Source of the DNA: QZKY01 sp942492925
GTDB taxonomy: Bacteria > Pseudomonadota > Gammaproteobacteria > Burkholderiales > Burkholderiaceae_D
Length of the DNA: 64,000 nt
Direction: 5' to 3'
Assembly (NCBI GenBank): GCA_942492925.1
Contig: OW818641.1
Span: 1,364,001 to 1,428,000, forward strand
In this document: one piece after another, positions 7,556 to 15,737 of the stretch
Layout of the letters: every line of letters starts with the position of its first letter
Numbering within the stretch: position 1 is the first letter of the stretch
Program-made: the position numbers and the translations under genes
Notes under the pieces: model-generated
What the model saw: only the letters and a program-made list of their open reading frames with translations
Told to the model about the DNA's origin: nothing
Databases searched by the model: none

Positions 7556-9909
7556 TGAAAACGAATTACACGATTGCGCTGGTGGGCAATCCCAACTGCG
7601 GCAAGACGACGTTGTTTAATGCGCTCACGGGTTCAAAGCAACGCGTGGGCAACTGGCCGGGCGTCACGGTTGAAAAGAAGAGCGGGGAATTCCAGACGGA
7701 AAGCGCGCGTGTTGAAGTCGTGGACTTGCCTGGTATTTATTCGCTGGATGTCATCGATCATGCGACGTCCCTGGACGTGCAGGTCGCGCGCGATTATGTG
7801 CATGCAGGCGAAGCGGATCTTGTCGTCAATATTGTGGATGCCGCCAATCTGGAGCGCAATCTTTATCTGAGCCTTCAATTGATTGAAATGGGCGTTCCGC
7901 TGTTGCTGGTCTTGAACATGACCGATGCAGCAGAAGCCAAAGGCATGCCGGTCAATGCGGAGAAACTGGTGCAACAGTTAGGCTGTCCGGTTATTGCAAC
8001 CGTCGCGTCTAAAGGGCGAGGCATTGCGGAACTAAAAACGGCGATAGTGACAGCCGCATCAGCGCCGTTACCGGCCACCGCACAAGTTCGCTACGCCGCG
8101 TCGGTCGAACGCGCCATCCATCATTTGGTCAATGGCATGACGGAAGCCAATAACGCGTTCAGCACAACGCCACGCTGGCTGGCTGTGCGGCTTCTGGAAG
8201 GCGATGATCTGGCGCGACAAGCGGTCGGCGAAACCTTAGCTGCGTCAGCCGTACAACTTGCCGAAGAACTCGGCGACGATCTGGATATTGCCATTGCAGA
8301 CGCGCGCTACAGTTTTGCCAACCGGACAGCCAATGCAGTCATCACCCAAAAGGGGCGCGTGGCGCGTGATCTGACCGATCGTATCGATCGGGTTGTGCTC
8401 AACCGCGTGCTGGGCATCCCCATCTTTTTGCTGATGATGTATCTGATGTTCATGTTCACCATCCAGATCGGTGGTGCGTTCATCGATTTCTTTGAACAGT
8501 TTACCGGCGCCTTGCTGGTTGACGGGTTTGGCGAATTGCTAGGCAAACTGGGTGCGCCAGAGTGGCTGGTTGTGCTGCTGGCCAAAGGCATCGGTGGCGG
8601 TTTGCAGACGGTGGCGACCTTCATTCCCATCATCGGGTTTCTGTATCTGTTTCTCTCGGCGCTGGAAGATTCCGGTTACATGGCACGTGCCGCATTCGTG
8701 ATGGATCGTTTCATGCGCTGGGTGGGCTTGCCCGGGAAATCTTTCGTGCCGCTGATCGTCGGGTTCGGTTGCAATGTGCCTGCCATCATGGCCACGCGCA
8801 CGTTGGATCAGCGACGCGATCGCCTGATGACGATTGCCATGGCGCCTTTCATGTCGTGTGGTGCGCGCTTGCCGGTGTATGTGTTATTCGCCGCGGCGTT
8901 CTTCCCGACGAACGGGCAGAACGTGGTGTTCAGTCTCTATCTGATCGGCATTGCGATTGCCATCGCAACCGGGTTGGCGCTAAAAAATACGCTGCTTCAG
9001 GGTGAGGCGACGCCCTTTATCATGGAACTGCCGCCGTACCATCTGCCGACTTTGAAAGGCGTGCTGCGACATACCTGGGATCGCCTCAAGAGTTTTATCG
9101 TTCGCGCGGGTCGCGTGATCGTTCCGATGGTGGTGGTGCTGAATGTGCTCAATGCGCTGGGCACCGATGGCAGCTTCGGCAATGAGGATAGCGACAAATC
9201 CGTGCTGGCCGCCGTCGGACGCACTATTGCACCCGCGTTTTCGCCGCTGGGTATCACGCAGGAAAACTGGCCTGCCGCAGTCGGCATTTTCACGGGCGTG
9301 CTGGCGAAAGAAGCGGTGGTGGGCACCTTGAATTCAACCTACAAGGCCTTGGCAGAAAGCGATAAGGAGGCAGGCGAAAAAGCTGAAGAAAAGAAAGAGG
9401 CGTTTGACCTTGGTGCGAAATTGACGGGAGCCTTTGCCACCATTCCGAAAAAAATAAAAGAAGCGTTTGGCAAATGGGCCGATCCGCTTGGCGTGAAAGT
9501 CGGTGATCTCAGCGATCAAAAGGCTGCCGCCGAAGAGCAGAAAGTCTCCACTGATACGTATGCGGCGATGGCGGCGCGATTTGACGGGGCGGCAGGCGCG
9601 TTTGCTTACTTGCTGTTTATCCTGTTGTACTTCCCGTGCACGGCTGCCATAGCGGCGGTCTATCAGGAAAGCGGTCCGCGCTGGACGGCGTTTGTCGCGG
9701 CCTGGACGACAGGCATGGCCTATGCTGTTGCCACGCTGTGTTACCAACTCGCAGGCTTCCGTGAGCATCCGCTGCAATCCTTGATATGGTGTGCCGTTAT
9801 GGGTGTGGCATTTGTTGTGACGCTGATTGGGATGCATCGTTATGCCAATCGGGACGTGAGTGCCGGAATGCTTCACTCCGCGACTAGGCAGACCCCGCAA
9901 GGAGCGTGA
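7555..9909 (+). CDS. feoB: ferrous iron transporter FeoB
   Basis: FeoB imports Fe(II) across the inner membrane. The 784 residues match the large family form. The N-terminal G domain shows G1 GNPNCGKTT (about residue 11), G3 DLPG and G4 NMTD, followed by a helical GDI-like spacer. The membrane part begins near residue 285 and contains two Gate motifs, with conserved cysteines in GFGCNVPA and MSCGARLPVY. A charged Lys/Glu-rich loop (about residues 597-670, DNA 9343-9565) sits between late helices, where E. coli FeoB also has a soluble loop. It is coupled to feoA2 by TAATG and followed one base later by feoC. Confidence 0.97.
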   Translation: MKTNYTIALVGNPNCGKTTLFNALTGSKQRVGNWPGVTVEKKSGEFQTESARVEVVDLPGIYSLDVIDHATSLDVQVARDYVHAGEADLVVNIVDAANLERNLYLSLQLIEMGVPLLLVLNMTDAAEAKGMPVNAEKLVQQLGCPVIATVASKGRGIAELKTAIVTAASAPLPATAQVRYAASVERAIHHLVNGMTEANNAFSTTPRWLAVRLLEGDDLARQAVGETLAASAVQLAEELGDDLDIAIADARYSFANRTANAVITQKGRVARDLTDRIDRVVLNRVLGIPIFLLMMYLMFMFTIQIGGAFIDFFEQFTGALLVDGFGELLGKLGAPEWLVVLLAKGIGGGLQTVATFIPIIGFLYLFLSALEDSGYMARAAFVMDRFMRWVGLPGKSFVPLIVGFGCNVPAIMATRTLDQRRDRLMTIAMAPFMSCGARLPVYVLFAAAFFPTNGQNVVFSLYLIGIAIAIATGLALKNTLLQGEATPFIMELPPYHLPTLKGVLRHTWDRLKSFIVRAGRVIVPMVVVLNVLNALGTDGSFGNEDSDKSVLAAVGRTIAPAFSPLGITQENWPAAVGIFTGVLAKEAVVGTLNSTYKALAESDKEAGEKAEEKKEAFDLGAKLTGAFATIPKKIKEAFGKWADPLGVKVGDLSDQKAAAEEQKVSTDTYAAMAARFDGAAGAFAYLLFILLYFPCTAAIAAVYQESGPRWTAFVAAWTTGMAYAVATLCYQLAGFREHPLQSLIWCAVMGVAFVVTLIGMHRYANRDVSAGMLHSATRQTPQGA

Positions 9910-9910
9910 C

Positions 9911-10141
9911 ATGCTTTTGAAAAAAATAAGCGATCATCTTCAGGCAAACCGCCGGGACAGCATTTTCGACATGGCCAAACGGTTTGATACGACACCAGAT
10001 GCCTTGCGCAGCATGCTGTTGCTGCTGGAGCGTAAAGGGCTGGTGCGCCGTGTACCGCTTGGCACGCCCTGCGCCGGGGGGTGCATGCAATGTCGACCCG
10101 AGACGATTGAGTTGTACGACTGGGTTGGTAGGGCAGCATAA
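9911..10141 (+). CDS. feoC: FeoC-like winged-helix protein
   Basis: The 76-residue protein begins MLLKKISDHLQANRRDS and has a small winged-helix fold (FDTTPDALRSMLLLLERKGLVRRV). A cysteine cluster of pattern C-x3-C-x2-C (CAGGCMQC) follows. FeoC proteins use such cysteines to bind an Fe-S cluster and can protect or regulate FeoB. Only three clustered cysteines are seen here, against four in the Klebsiella protein. The ATG at 9911 is one base after the feoB stop. An upstream in-frame start at 9860 would overlap feoB and add a non-family leader. It is the last gene of the feo unit. Confidence 0.85.
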   Translation: MLLKKISDHLQANRRDSIFDMAKRFDTTPDALRSMLLLLERKGLVRRVPLGTPCAGGCMQCRPETIELYDWVGRAA

Positions 10142-10230
10142 CCGACGCACACGTATCGATGCGCGTGAATCGATTGAAACGCGTCATCAGCCCTATCTCA
10201 ACCACCGGAATTACCAGAAGGACGATTGTT

Positions 10231-10273
10231 GCAGCGTACGCCTTCCAGAAGGAGGGCGGCGCTGCTTTTTTTT
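10231..10273 (+). terminator. strong intrinsic terminator of the feo operon
   Basis: An outer stem GCAGCG (10231-10236) with CGCTGC (10260-10265) and an inner stem CGCCTTCC with GGAGGGCG around an AGAA loop stack into one long hairpin. Eight T follow (10266-10273). It lies 90 bases after feoC. Confidence 0.9.
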
Positions 10274-10466
10274 CCGAAATTGCCTGAAATGGTGTTTGAG
10301 CTGAAACCCAACATCATTTTTCGATCACCCTCTTTTGATCTCGTCCTCTGAACGAGCCGCGGGAATGGCGGCTTTTTTCCCTTTCAGTTTTTTTAGTGGA
10401 AGAAAAATTGATTGCGCGTTCTTAAGCAAAGAAAGTTGATCTTATGTAAATAGGCAAAAAATTTCC
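10274..10466. other. intergenic, AT-rich, no gene seen
   Basis: There is no open frame with a ribosome-binding site or recognisable protein. The region holds a second terminator (10355-10378), and the stretch between the two terminators could encode a short untranslated RNA. No tRNA or known riboswitch fold was recognised. Confidence 0.4.
10355..10378 (+). terminator. second intrinsic terminator downstream of feo
   Basis: AGCCGC (10355-10360) pairs with GCGGCT (10368-10373) around a seven-base loop, followed by a run of six T. It sits about 80 bases after the first terminator, so it either backs it up or ends a separate short transcript. Confidence 0.75.
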
Positions 10467-10493
10467 TAAAGTAAATAACTTTTTTGCCGTTAC
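10467..10493 (+). promoter_or_regulatory. sigma-28 (FliA) promoter of the first cheW-mcp module
   Basis: TAAA (10467-10470), 15 bases, then GCCGTTAC (10486-10493) matches the flagellar sigma factor consensus TAAA-N15-GCCGATAA in spacing and at most positions. The start site would be near 10503, leaving an untranslated leader of about 200 bases before cheW. That leader includes a small hairpin at 10595-10612. Confidence 0.75.
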
Positions 10494-10712
10494 GGTCATA
10501 AAGGTGTGTAAATGGTTTCATAGGTTTCATAAGAAAGAGAGGTTTTTTGAGGTTGTTTAAGTTTCAAGAGATTTAATTAAATTGCAAGTTGATATTTCCC
10601 ATGACCGGGAAAGTTTTACCAGCTTAGATTGTGCATAAAACGGCACATAGTCATGCCATTTGATTAAGCACGAGTTTTTTTGCATGGGGTAGACCAACAG
10701 GAGATCGATTTT

Positions 10713-11222
10713 ATGATGCAAACCGAACAAACAGAAACCTTGACCAGATCTATTGTTGGCAAGTCCTCCGCTTCCAGCGAATTTCTGGCATTTAGGCTGG
10801 GGCAGGAAGAGTATGGCGTCGATATTCTGAAAGTACAGGAAATCCGGGGCTACGAAAGCGTGACCCGGATCGCCAATGCGCCTGAATCCATCAAAGGGGT
10901 GATCAATTTGCGCGGGACGATTGTTCCCATTATTGATATGCGCATCAAGTTCAACCTGGGTACGCCGACCTACGATCAGTTTACGGTCGTGATTGTCTTG
11001 AACGTGGCCAACCGGGTGGTGGGCGTTGTCGTTGACAGCGTTTCGGATGTGACGTCTCTCCTTCCCGAACAAATCCGCTCAGCGCCACAAATGGGAACGA
11101 CGCTCAACACCGACTATTTGATTGGGTTGGGCACTATGGATGATCGCATGCTGATCTTAATCGACATTGACAAGATGCTGGCGAGCGAAGACATGGAATT
11201 GACCGACTCTATCGCTGCATGA
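10713..11222 (+). CDS. cheW: CheW chemotaxis coupling protein, copy 1
   Basis: CheW links methyl-accepting receptors to the kinase CheA at the inner membrane. The 169-residue protein has an extra N-terminal tail of about 25 residues, then the two SH3-like subdomains. The conserved signature runs LGQEEYGVDILKVQEIRGYE, then GVINLRGTIVPIIDMRIKF, and later VVGVVVDSVSDV. The ATG at 10713 is preceded by AGGAG at about nine bases, so it is preferred to an in-frame TTG at 10680. It is followed 44 bases later by mcp1. A sigma-28 promoter lies upstream. It is closely related to the second cheW at 13350. Confidence 0.95.
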   Translation: MMQTEQTETLTRSIVGKSSASSEFLAFRLGQEEYGVDILKVQEIRGYESVTRIANAPESIKGVINLRGTIVPIIDMRIKFNLGTPTYDQFTVVIVLNVANRVVGVVVDSVSDVTSLLPEQIRSAPQMGTTLNTDYLIGLGTMDDRMLILIDIDKMLASEDMELTDSIAA

Positions 11223-11266
11223 ATGCGAGCCGCAAAAAATAATCAATGAATGGAAAAGGGAAAATT

Positions 11267-12997
11267 ATGAAAGTCTCGAATTGGAAAATTGGTACAAGGC
11301 TCGGATTGGGATTCGCTGTGATCGTGATGTTACTGGTGGCGGTCGCCGGCATCAGTATCAATCGTCTGGCCATTGTGAATAACACGAGTACAGTTATCGC
11401 GGAAGATCGCGTGCCAAAAGTGCTGATAATACAAAACATATATGACCGCATTAATGTCATCGCGCGCGCTAGCCGCAACGCATTGTTGCTCAAGGACAGG
11501 GAAGCGATAAGAAAAGAAATTGCGAGGATTCAAGAAGAGCGGCAAGGGGCTACTGAAATATACAAAAAGCTCGAAAGCTTGTTAAACACCGACAAGGGAA
11601 AGGAAATGTTCAAAGCGCTGATAAATGTTCGCGGCGCTTATGGTGTTCCATTGGATCGCATGCTGAAGCTGATCAATGAAGGCAAGATGGAAGAGGCGCA
11701 ACAGTTGATGATGACCGACGTGAGGAAAACGCAGACAGATTATTTTGCCGAACTGGATAAATTTAAATCGTATCTGGTAGAAATCATGCAAAAAGGCAAT
11801 CAGGAAGCGAGTGAGACCTATAAAATGGCGCGCATTCTGATGTTGGTGTTGACTGCGATTGCCATTGCTTTTGCTGCGATCATCGCCATATTTGCCACCC
11901 GCTCCATCACGCGCCCGATCAACGAAGCGGTGAAGGTCGCGGAGACGGTTGCCTCAGGCGATTTAACGAGTCGGATTGACGTTAAGTCTACCGACGAGAC
12001 GGGACAACTGATGCAAGCCTTGAAGAACATGAATGACAATTTGCTGAACATTGTCAGCCAGGTGCGTTTGGGTACGGATACGATAGCGACGGCCTCGGCG
12101 CAGATTGCAGCCGGTAACCAGGACTTGTCCTCCCGGACGGAAGAGCAAGCCAGCTCGCTGGAAGAGACCGCTTCGTCGATGGAGCAAATGACCTCGACGG
12201 TGCGTCAGAACGGCGACAACGCCCAGCAAGCCAATCAGTTGGCCAAGACGGCCTCTGATATTGCCACCAAGGGGGGCGCGGTTGTTGCCGAAGTGGTCCA
12301 GACCATGGGCGCGATCAATGATTCTTCCAAGAAAATGGCCGATATCATCAATGTGATCGATGGTATCGCTTTCCAGACCAACATTCTGGCGCTGAATGCG
12401 GCAGTGGAAGCGGCGCGTGCAGGCGAGCAGGGGCGCGGATTTGCGGTGGTGGCCACCGAAGTGCGCAATCTGGCGCAGCGTAGCGCAGGGGCGGCCCGGG
12501 AGATCAAGACCCTGATTGATGATTCGGTCAACAAGGTGGGCGAAGGCACCAAGCTGGTGGATCAGGCCGGTACGACGATGACGGAGATTGTCACGAGCAT
12601 TCAGCGCGTGACCGACATCATGAGTGAGATCACGGCGGCGACGCGCGAGCAGGTGGATGGCATCGAGCAAATCAACCAGGCGGTGACGCAGATGGATCAG
12701 GTAACGCAGCAAAACGCGGCCTTGGTGGAAGAAGCGGCGGCCGCGGCGGAATCGATGCAAGATCAGGCTGGTAAGCTGGTGGAAGTGGTGAGCGTTTTCC
12801 GCACGGGTCAGGTGGCTTCGACGCAGGTTGCAGCGAAAGCGACGAAGGTCGTGGCGAAAGCAGCTAGCCGAATGCCGGTCAAATCTGCTCCCAGACCTGC
12901 AGCGTCGGTTGTCTCCGCGCCGCAGGCCGGTGCGGTTGCGACGCGCCCGGCAGCACTTCCCCCCACTGCCAAGAATGAGGAGTGGGAAGAGTTTTAA
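11267..12997 (+). CDS. methyl-accepting chemotaxis protein, copy 1
   Basis: A class of receptor with a short periplasmic four-helix bundle. Membrane segment 1 is at about residues 10-32, the ligand-binding region at about 33-185, membrane segment 2 at about 186-207, and a HAMP domain (ITRPINEAVKVAETVASGDLTSRI) at about 208-260. The long signalling hairpin follows, with the conserved tip around DGIAFQTNILALNAAVEAAR. A Pro/Ala linker ends in NEEWEEF, which resembles the pentapeptide tether that recruits CheR and CheB. The ATG at 11267 has an AAAAGGGA site, better than ATG 11246. The ligand is unknown. Confidence 0.93.
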   Translation: MKVSNWKIGTRLGLGFAVIVMLLVAVAGISINRLAIVNNTSTVIAEDRVPKVLIIQNIYDRINVIARASRNALLLKDREAIRKEIARIQEERQGATEIYKKLESLLNTDKGKEMFKALINVRGAYGVPLDRMLKLINEGKMEEAQQLMMTDVRKTQTDYFAELDKFKSYLVEIMQKGNQEASETYKMARILMLVLTAIAIAFAAIIAIFATRSITRPINEAVKVAETVASGDLTSRIDVKSTDETGQLMQALKNMNDNLLNIVSQVRLGTDTIATASAQIAAGNQDLSSRTEEQASSLEETASSMEQMTSTVRQNGDNAQQANQLAKTASDIATKGGAVVAEVVQTMGAINDSSKKMADIINVIDGIAFQTNILALNAAVEAARAGEQGRGFAVVATEVRNLAQRSAGAAREIKTLIDDSVNKVGEGTKLVDQAGTTMTEIVTSIQRVTDIMSEITAATREQVDGIEQINQAVTQMDQVTQQNAALVEEAAAAAESMQDQAGKLVEVVSVFRTGQVASTQVAAKATKVVAKAASRMPVKSAPRPAASVVSAPQAGAVATRPAALPPTAKNEEWEEF

Positions 12998-13017
12998 GCC
13001 AAGATAAATAACAAATG

Positions 13018-13056
13018 TGAGGCGGTGCGGATATTCCGTACCGCCTCATTTTTTTT
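13018..13056 (+). terminator. strong intrinsic terminator after mcp copy 1
   Basis: A 14-bp stem (TGAGGCGGTGCGGA with TCCGTACCGCCTCA, one G-T pair) with a three-base loop is followed by eight T. It separates the two cheW-mcp modules transcriptionally. Confidence 0.93.
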
Positions 13057-13349
13057 GCATAAAAAATTCGTTGATTGCTTTTAAATTGAAATAATTGCCG
13101 CAGAGCAAGTGACAATCCAATACATGATTCATATAATAGCCAGTTGTCAGATTGTATTTTTTCGCAAAATCTGCATGGATATCAGGTACGCAGGTGCCGC
13201 GACCTATCTGATGAATTCATCTCGCCGGCGACAGTTGCAAAAGATTGATTTTGCGATTGCTGCAAAAAATCAAATGCTTACGATTTGAGTGCGTAGATTT
13301 AGGGGCGCAGGCAATGCGCTTGGTGAAACGTGTGTGAAAGGTGTATGTC
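13057..13349. other. intergenic leader between the two cheW-mcp modules
   Basis: About 290 AT-rich bases without a convincing gene. No sigma-28 match with correct spacing was found here, unlike upstream of copy 1. The promoter of the second module is therefore not identified. Confidence 0.4.
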
Positions 13350-13832
13350 ATGACGGATAAGCAACAAGCAGAACAGTCTTTGCCTCGGGAGTTTCTGGCC
13401 TTCAAGCTGGGACAGGAAGAATACGGTATCGATATTTTGAAGGTGCAAGAAATCCGCGGTTACGAAAGTGTGACGCGCATAGCCAATGCACCGGAGTTCA
13501 TCAAAGGGGTGGTCAATTTGCGCGGGACGATCGTGCCGATCGTCGACATGCGTATTAAATTCAATTTGGGGGAGCCCACCTACGATCAGTTCACGGTTGT
13601 TATTGTGCTGAATTTTGGTCAGCGTGTGGTCGGCATGGTGGTCGATAGCGTTTCGGATGTGATGATGCTGTCGCCGGAGCAAATTCGTCCGGCGCCGGCG
13701 ATGGGAACGATGCTGGACACGGAATACCTCATGGGGTTGGGCACGATTGATGACCGGATGCTGATTCTGGTGGACATCGAGAGGCTGATGAGCCAGGCGG
13801 ATATGGGGTTGATGGACAGTTTGTCGTCATGA
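13350..13832 (+). CDS. cheW: CheW chemotaxis coupling protein, copy 2
   Basis: A 160-residue CheW nearly identical to copy 1 through the core (LGQEEYGIDILKVQEIRGYE, then GVVNLRGTIVPIVDMRIKF) but with a shorter, different N-terminus. AAAGG about eight bases before ATG 13350 favours that start over GTG 13341. It is followed 41 bases later by mcp2. It couples receptors to CheA, which is not encoded in this window. The high similarity to copy 1 indicates recent duplication of the cheW-mcp pair. Confidence 0.95.
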   Translation: MTDKQQAEQSLPREFLAFKLGQEEYGIDILKVQEIRGYESVTRIANAPEFIKGVVNLRGTIVPIVDMRIKFNLGEPTYDQFTVVIVLNFGQRVVGMVVDSVSDVMMLSPEQIRPAPAMGTMLDTEYLMGLGTIDDRMLILVDIERLMSQADMGLMDSLSS

Positions 13833-13873
13833 ACCAATGCGGAAGAACTTAAAACAATAGTGAGAAATAGGAT

Positions 13874-15622
13874 ATGAAGAACTTAAAAATTGGGACCCGA
13901 CTGGGAATCGGATTTGGCATTGTGCTGGTGATCATGACGATCATGGCGATCATTGCAATCAACCGTCTGGCGGTCGTCAACCATGCCACAACTGACATGA
14001 CCGCGAACCGCATTCCGAAACTGCTGCAAGTGGAGGAAATTAATGAACAACTGAATATCATTTCACGGTCCAGCCGCAATGCGCTCTTGCTGATTAAAGA
14101 CAAGGAGGCGATGAAGAAGGAGATTGATCGCATTCATGCGGCGCGCAAGAAGATCGGCGAAACTTTTGACAAGCTCGACAAATCGATGGTCACGCCAGCC
14201 GGTCGCAAGATGGTTGAAGCGACCACGCAGAAGCGCGGCCCGTATGTCGCGGGCTACGAAAAGCTGATCCAGTTGATACAGGAAGGCAAGGCCGAGGCGG
14301 CCCAAATCCACATGTTTGGCGATTTCCGCAAGGTCCAGGATGCCTATTTCGAGCAGCTGGACGTTTTCGAGAAATATCTGATCGACGCGATGAACAAGAG
14401 CAGCCAAGAGGCAGATGACAATTACGCGATGGCGCGGATGCTGATGATGGTGCTGGCGGTCATTGCCGCGATTCTGGGCGTGGTGATTGCGGTATGGGTG
14501 ACGCGTTCGATTACGAAACCGCTGAGCGAGGCGGTGAAAGTCGCGGAAACGGTGGCTTCCGGCGATCTGACGCATCGCATCGAGGTGCATTCGAGCGATG
14601 AAACCGGCCATTTGATGCAGGCGCTGAAGAACATGAATGACAGCCTGGTCAGTATCGTCAGCCAGGTGCGGGTCGGTACGGACACGATCGCCACGGCCTC
14701 GGCGCAGATTGCAGCGGGTAACCAGGATTTGTCGTCGCGTACGGAAGAACAGGCCAGCTCGCTGGAAGAAACCGCTTCCTCGATGGAAGAACTGACCTCG
14801 ACGGTGCGCCAGAATGCGGACAATGCGCGTCAGGCGAACCAGTTGGCGGTGAATGCATCCGAAGTTGCCATCAAGGGTGGTGAAGTTGTCTCGCAGGTGG
14901 TGGAAACGATGAATGCGATCGATGCGTCGTCGCACAAGATGGCCGATATCATCAATGTCATTGACGGGATTGCTTTCCAGACCAATATTCTGGCCTTGAA
15001 TGCGGCAGTGGAAGCGGCACGCGCGGGTGAACAGGGGCGTGGCTTTGCCGTCGTAGCGACGGAAGTGCGCAATCTGGCGCAACGTAGCGCGGCGGCAGCG
15101 CGTGAGATCAAGACCTTGATCGATGATTCCGTGACGAAGGTTGAGGCGGGGAACGCGCTGGTGGAGCAGGCGGGGACCACGATGAATGAAGTGGTGTCGA
15201 GCATCAAGCGAGTCCATGACATCATGGGGGAGATTACGGCGGCGAGCCATGAACAAAGCGAAGGCATCGAGCAAGTCAATCAGGCGATCACGCAGATGGA
15301 TCAGGTAACGCAGCAAAACGCAGCCCTGGTCGAAGAAGCGGCGGCCGCGGCGGAATCGATGCAGGATCAGGCAGGCAAGCTGGTGGAAGTGGTGAGTGTC
15401 TTTCGCACAGGGCAGGCAGTATCGGCGCAGGTCGCAACAAACCCGACAAAGGTCGTAGCGAAACCAGCGAAGGTCGCGGCGAAAGCGGCTGTTCGCTTGC
15501 CGGTCAAATCGGCTCCGAGACCGGCAGCCCCAGTTGTCTCCGCGCCGCAAGCCGGTGCAGTTGCAACGCGTCCGGCAGCCCTTCCTCCTACTGCCAAAAA
15601 TGAGGAATGGGAAGAGTTCTAA
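13874..15622 (+). CDS. methyl-accepting chemotaxis protein, copy 2
   Basis: A 582-residue receptor with the same layout as copy 1: membrane segment 1 (about 8-30), periplasmic helical sensor, membrane segment 2 (about 190-212), HAMP, signalling hairpin, Ala/Pro linker and the same EEWEEF tail. The cytoplasmic half is almost the same as in copy 1, whereas the periplasmic half (about 35-185) has clearly diverged. The two receptors probably share one signalling array but sense different inputs. ATAGGAT precedes the ATG. The linker is slightly longer than in copy 1. Confidence 0.93.
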   Translation: MKNLKIGTRLGIGFGIVLVIMTIMAIIAINRLAVVNHATTDMTANRIPKLLQVEEINEQLNIISRSSRNALLLIKDKEAMKKEIDRIHAARKKIGETFDKLDKSMVTPAGRKMVEATTQKRGPYVAGYEKLIQLIQEGKAEAAQIHMFGDFRKVQDAYFEQLDVFEKYLIDAMNKSSQEADDNYAMARMLMMVLAVIAAILGVVIAVWVTRSITKPLSEAVKVAETVASGDLTHRIEVHSSDETGHLMQALKNMNDSLVSIVSQVRVGTDTIATASAQIAAGNQDLSSRTEEQASSLEETASSMEELTSTVRQNADNARQANQLAVNASEVAIKGGEVVSQVVETMNAIDASSHKMADIINVIDGIAFQTNILALNAAVEAARAGEQGRGFAVVATEVRNLAQRSAAAAREIKTLIDDSVTKVEAGNALVEQAGTTMNEVVSSIKRVHDIMGEITAASHEQSEGIEQVNQAITQMDQVTQQNAALVEEAAAAAESMQDQAGKLVEVVSVFRTGQAVSAQVATNPTKVVAKPAKVAAKAAVRLPVKSAPRPAAPVVSAPQAGAVATRPAALPPTAKNEEWEEF

Positions 15623-15674
15623 ACCGTTTCTGAAGGAATCCCGCGGCTCATGCGCGGGGTTACCTTGACACTTG

Positions 15675-15714
15675 TCCCTCTCTTGCCACTGTGCGAGTGA
15701 GGGATATTTTTTTT
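15675..15714 (+). terminator. intrinsic terminator after mcp copy 2
   Basis: TCCCTCTCTTGC (15675-15686) pairs with GCGAGTGAGGGA (15693-15704), with one mismatch and one G-T pair, around a six-base loop. Eight T follow within three bases. Confidence 0.8.
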
Positions 15715-15737
15715 GTGGTCGGAAAGATAGAAGGCGC

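Noticed and set aside
14063..15550. Open frame of 495 codons on the - strand inside mcp copy 2
   Set aside because: It mirrors a highly conserved receptor gene in the opposite frame, has arginine/histidine-rich composition and no ribosome-binding site. It is a by-product of codon bias.
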